Shown here piece by piece: positions 63,212 to 64,000 of a DNA stretch of 64,000 bases. The DNA comes from Capra hircus (Eukaryota; Chordata; Mammalia; Artiodactyla; Bovidae). The translations under genes and the position numbers were made by a program. Where the stretch lies: the NCBI RefSeq assembly GCF_001704415.2, contig NC_030822.1, positions 54,553,345-54,617,344 on the forward strand, written 5' to 3'. The notes beneath the pieces are model-generated. The model was given only the letters and a program-made list of their open reading frames with translations, was not told the origin of the DNA and ran no database searches. Every line of letters begins with the position of its first letter. The first letter of the stretch is position 1.

Positions 63212-63985
63212 CTCACATATGCAGATGATACCACTCTAATGGCAGAAAGTGAAGAGGAACTAAAGAGCTCTTGACGAGGGTGAGAGAGGAGAGTGAAAAA
63301 GCTGGCTTAAAAAGCAGCATTTAAAAAATGAAGATCATGGCATCTGGTCCTGTCACTTCATGGCAAATAGAAGGGGAAAAAGTGGAAGCGATGACAGATT
63401 TTATTTTCTTGGGCTCCAAAATCACTGTGGCTGGTGACTTCAGCCATGAAATTAAAAGATGTGTGCTTCTTGGAAGGAAGGCTATGACAAACCTAAACAA
63501 CATATTAAAAAGCAGAGACATCACTTTTCCAACATAGGTCCATCTAGTCAAAGCTATGTATTCCCAGTAGTCATGTCTGGATGTGAGAGTTGGACCATAA
63601 AGAAGGCTGAGTGCTGAAGAATTGATGCTTTCAAACTGTGGTGCTGGAGAAGACTCTTGAGGGTCCATAGGACTGCAGGGAGATCAAACCAGTCAGTCCC
63701 AAAGGAAATCAACCCTGAATATTCACTGGAAGGACTGATGCTGAAGCTGCAATATTTTGGTCATCTGATGTGAAGAGCCAACTCATTGGAAAAGACCCTG
63801 ATGCTGGGAAGGATTGAGGGCAGGAGGAGAAGGGGGCACCAGAGTACAAGATGATTGGATGGCATCACTGACTCGATGGGCATGACATTGAGCAAACTCC
63901 AGGAGACAGTGAAGGAGAGGGGAGCCTGGCATGCTGCAGTCCAGGAGGTCACAAAGAGTCGAATTCAACTTAGCGACTGAACAAG
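63212..63985 (+). mobile_element. BovB LINE, 3' 0.8 kb
   Basis: 5'-truncated just before the RT YADD codons (63218-63229) and running to the 3' tail ending TTAGCGACTGAAC. Frame broken at about 63275 and 63535; no intact protein. Confidence 0.93.
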
Positions 63986-64000
63986 AACAATAAACCTCTA

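Overview
This is mammalian, ruminant-type chromosomal DNA. The diagnostic evidence is the repeat content: many Bov-tA SINEs (tRNA-Glu-like head joined to a BovB-derived tail), a dimeric BOV-A2 SINE, CHR-1/CHR-2-type SINEs, BovB (RTE-clade) LINE fragments and L1 3' ends of the type seen in cattle, sheep and goat, over a background of older mammal-wide repeats (MIR, L2, L1M, a hAT-like element). I cannot tell cattle, buffalo, sheep and goat apart from this window.

Only one protein-coding exon can be supported. It is exon 1 of SIK3 (salt-inducible kinase 3), plus strand, ATG at 14825 and a GT splice donor at 15098. It sits in a CpG island (about 14500-15350) and encodes an Ala/Gly/Pro-rich N-terminus followed by the first strand and glycine-rich ATP loop of the kinase domain. 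The other exons are not seen and should lie beyond the right edge, so 15098-64000 is read as part of the long first intron.

Layout: 1-14500 is SIK3 upstream sequence. It begins with a mostly single-copy stretch carrying a 49-bp tandem duplication and two RFX-type X-boxes, followed by alternating SINEs, MIRs, an old LTR-like element and an L1 3' end. 14500-15350 is the promoter, CpG island and exon 1, with paired GTTGCCATGG motifs, a CACGTG E-box, a CRE-like site and an inverted CCAAT. 15098-18735 is largely repeat-free first intron. 18735-64000 is repeat-rich intron with several nested insertions. Two nests can be resolved with target-site duplications: 31613-34221 (BovB in BovB in L1) and 48406-50305 (BovB in L1 in BovB).

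There is no CRISPR array, operon, phage or convincing novel multigene system. The observations most worth a second look are the upstream X-box pair, the repeated X-box/Kozak motif at the SIK3 promoter with an in-frame upstream ATG, two retrotransposon chimeras that look like template-switch products (23696-24001 and 62230-62496), the fully TSD-resolved three-level nest, and an inverted SINE pair inside the intron. Family names are from recognition of the sequence by eye; no database search was run.
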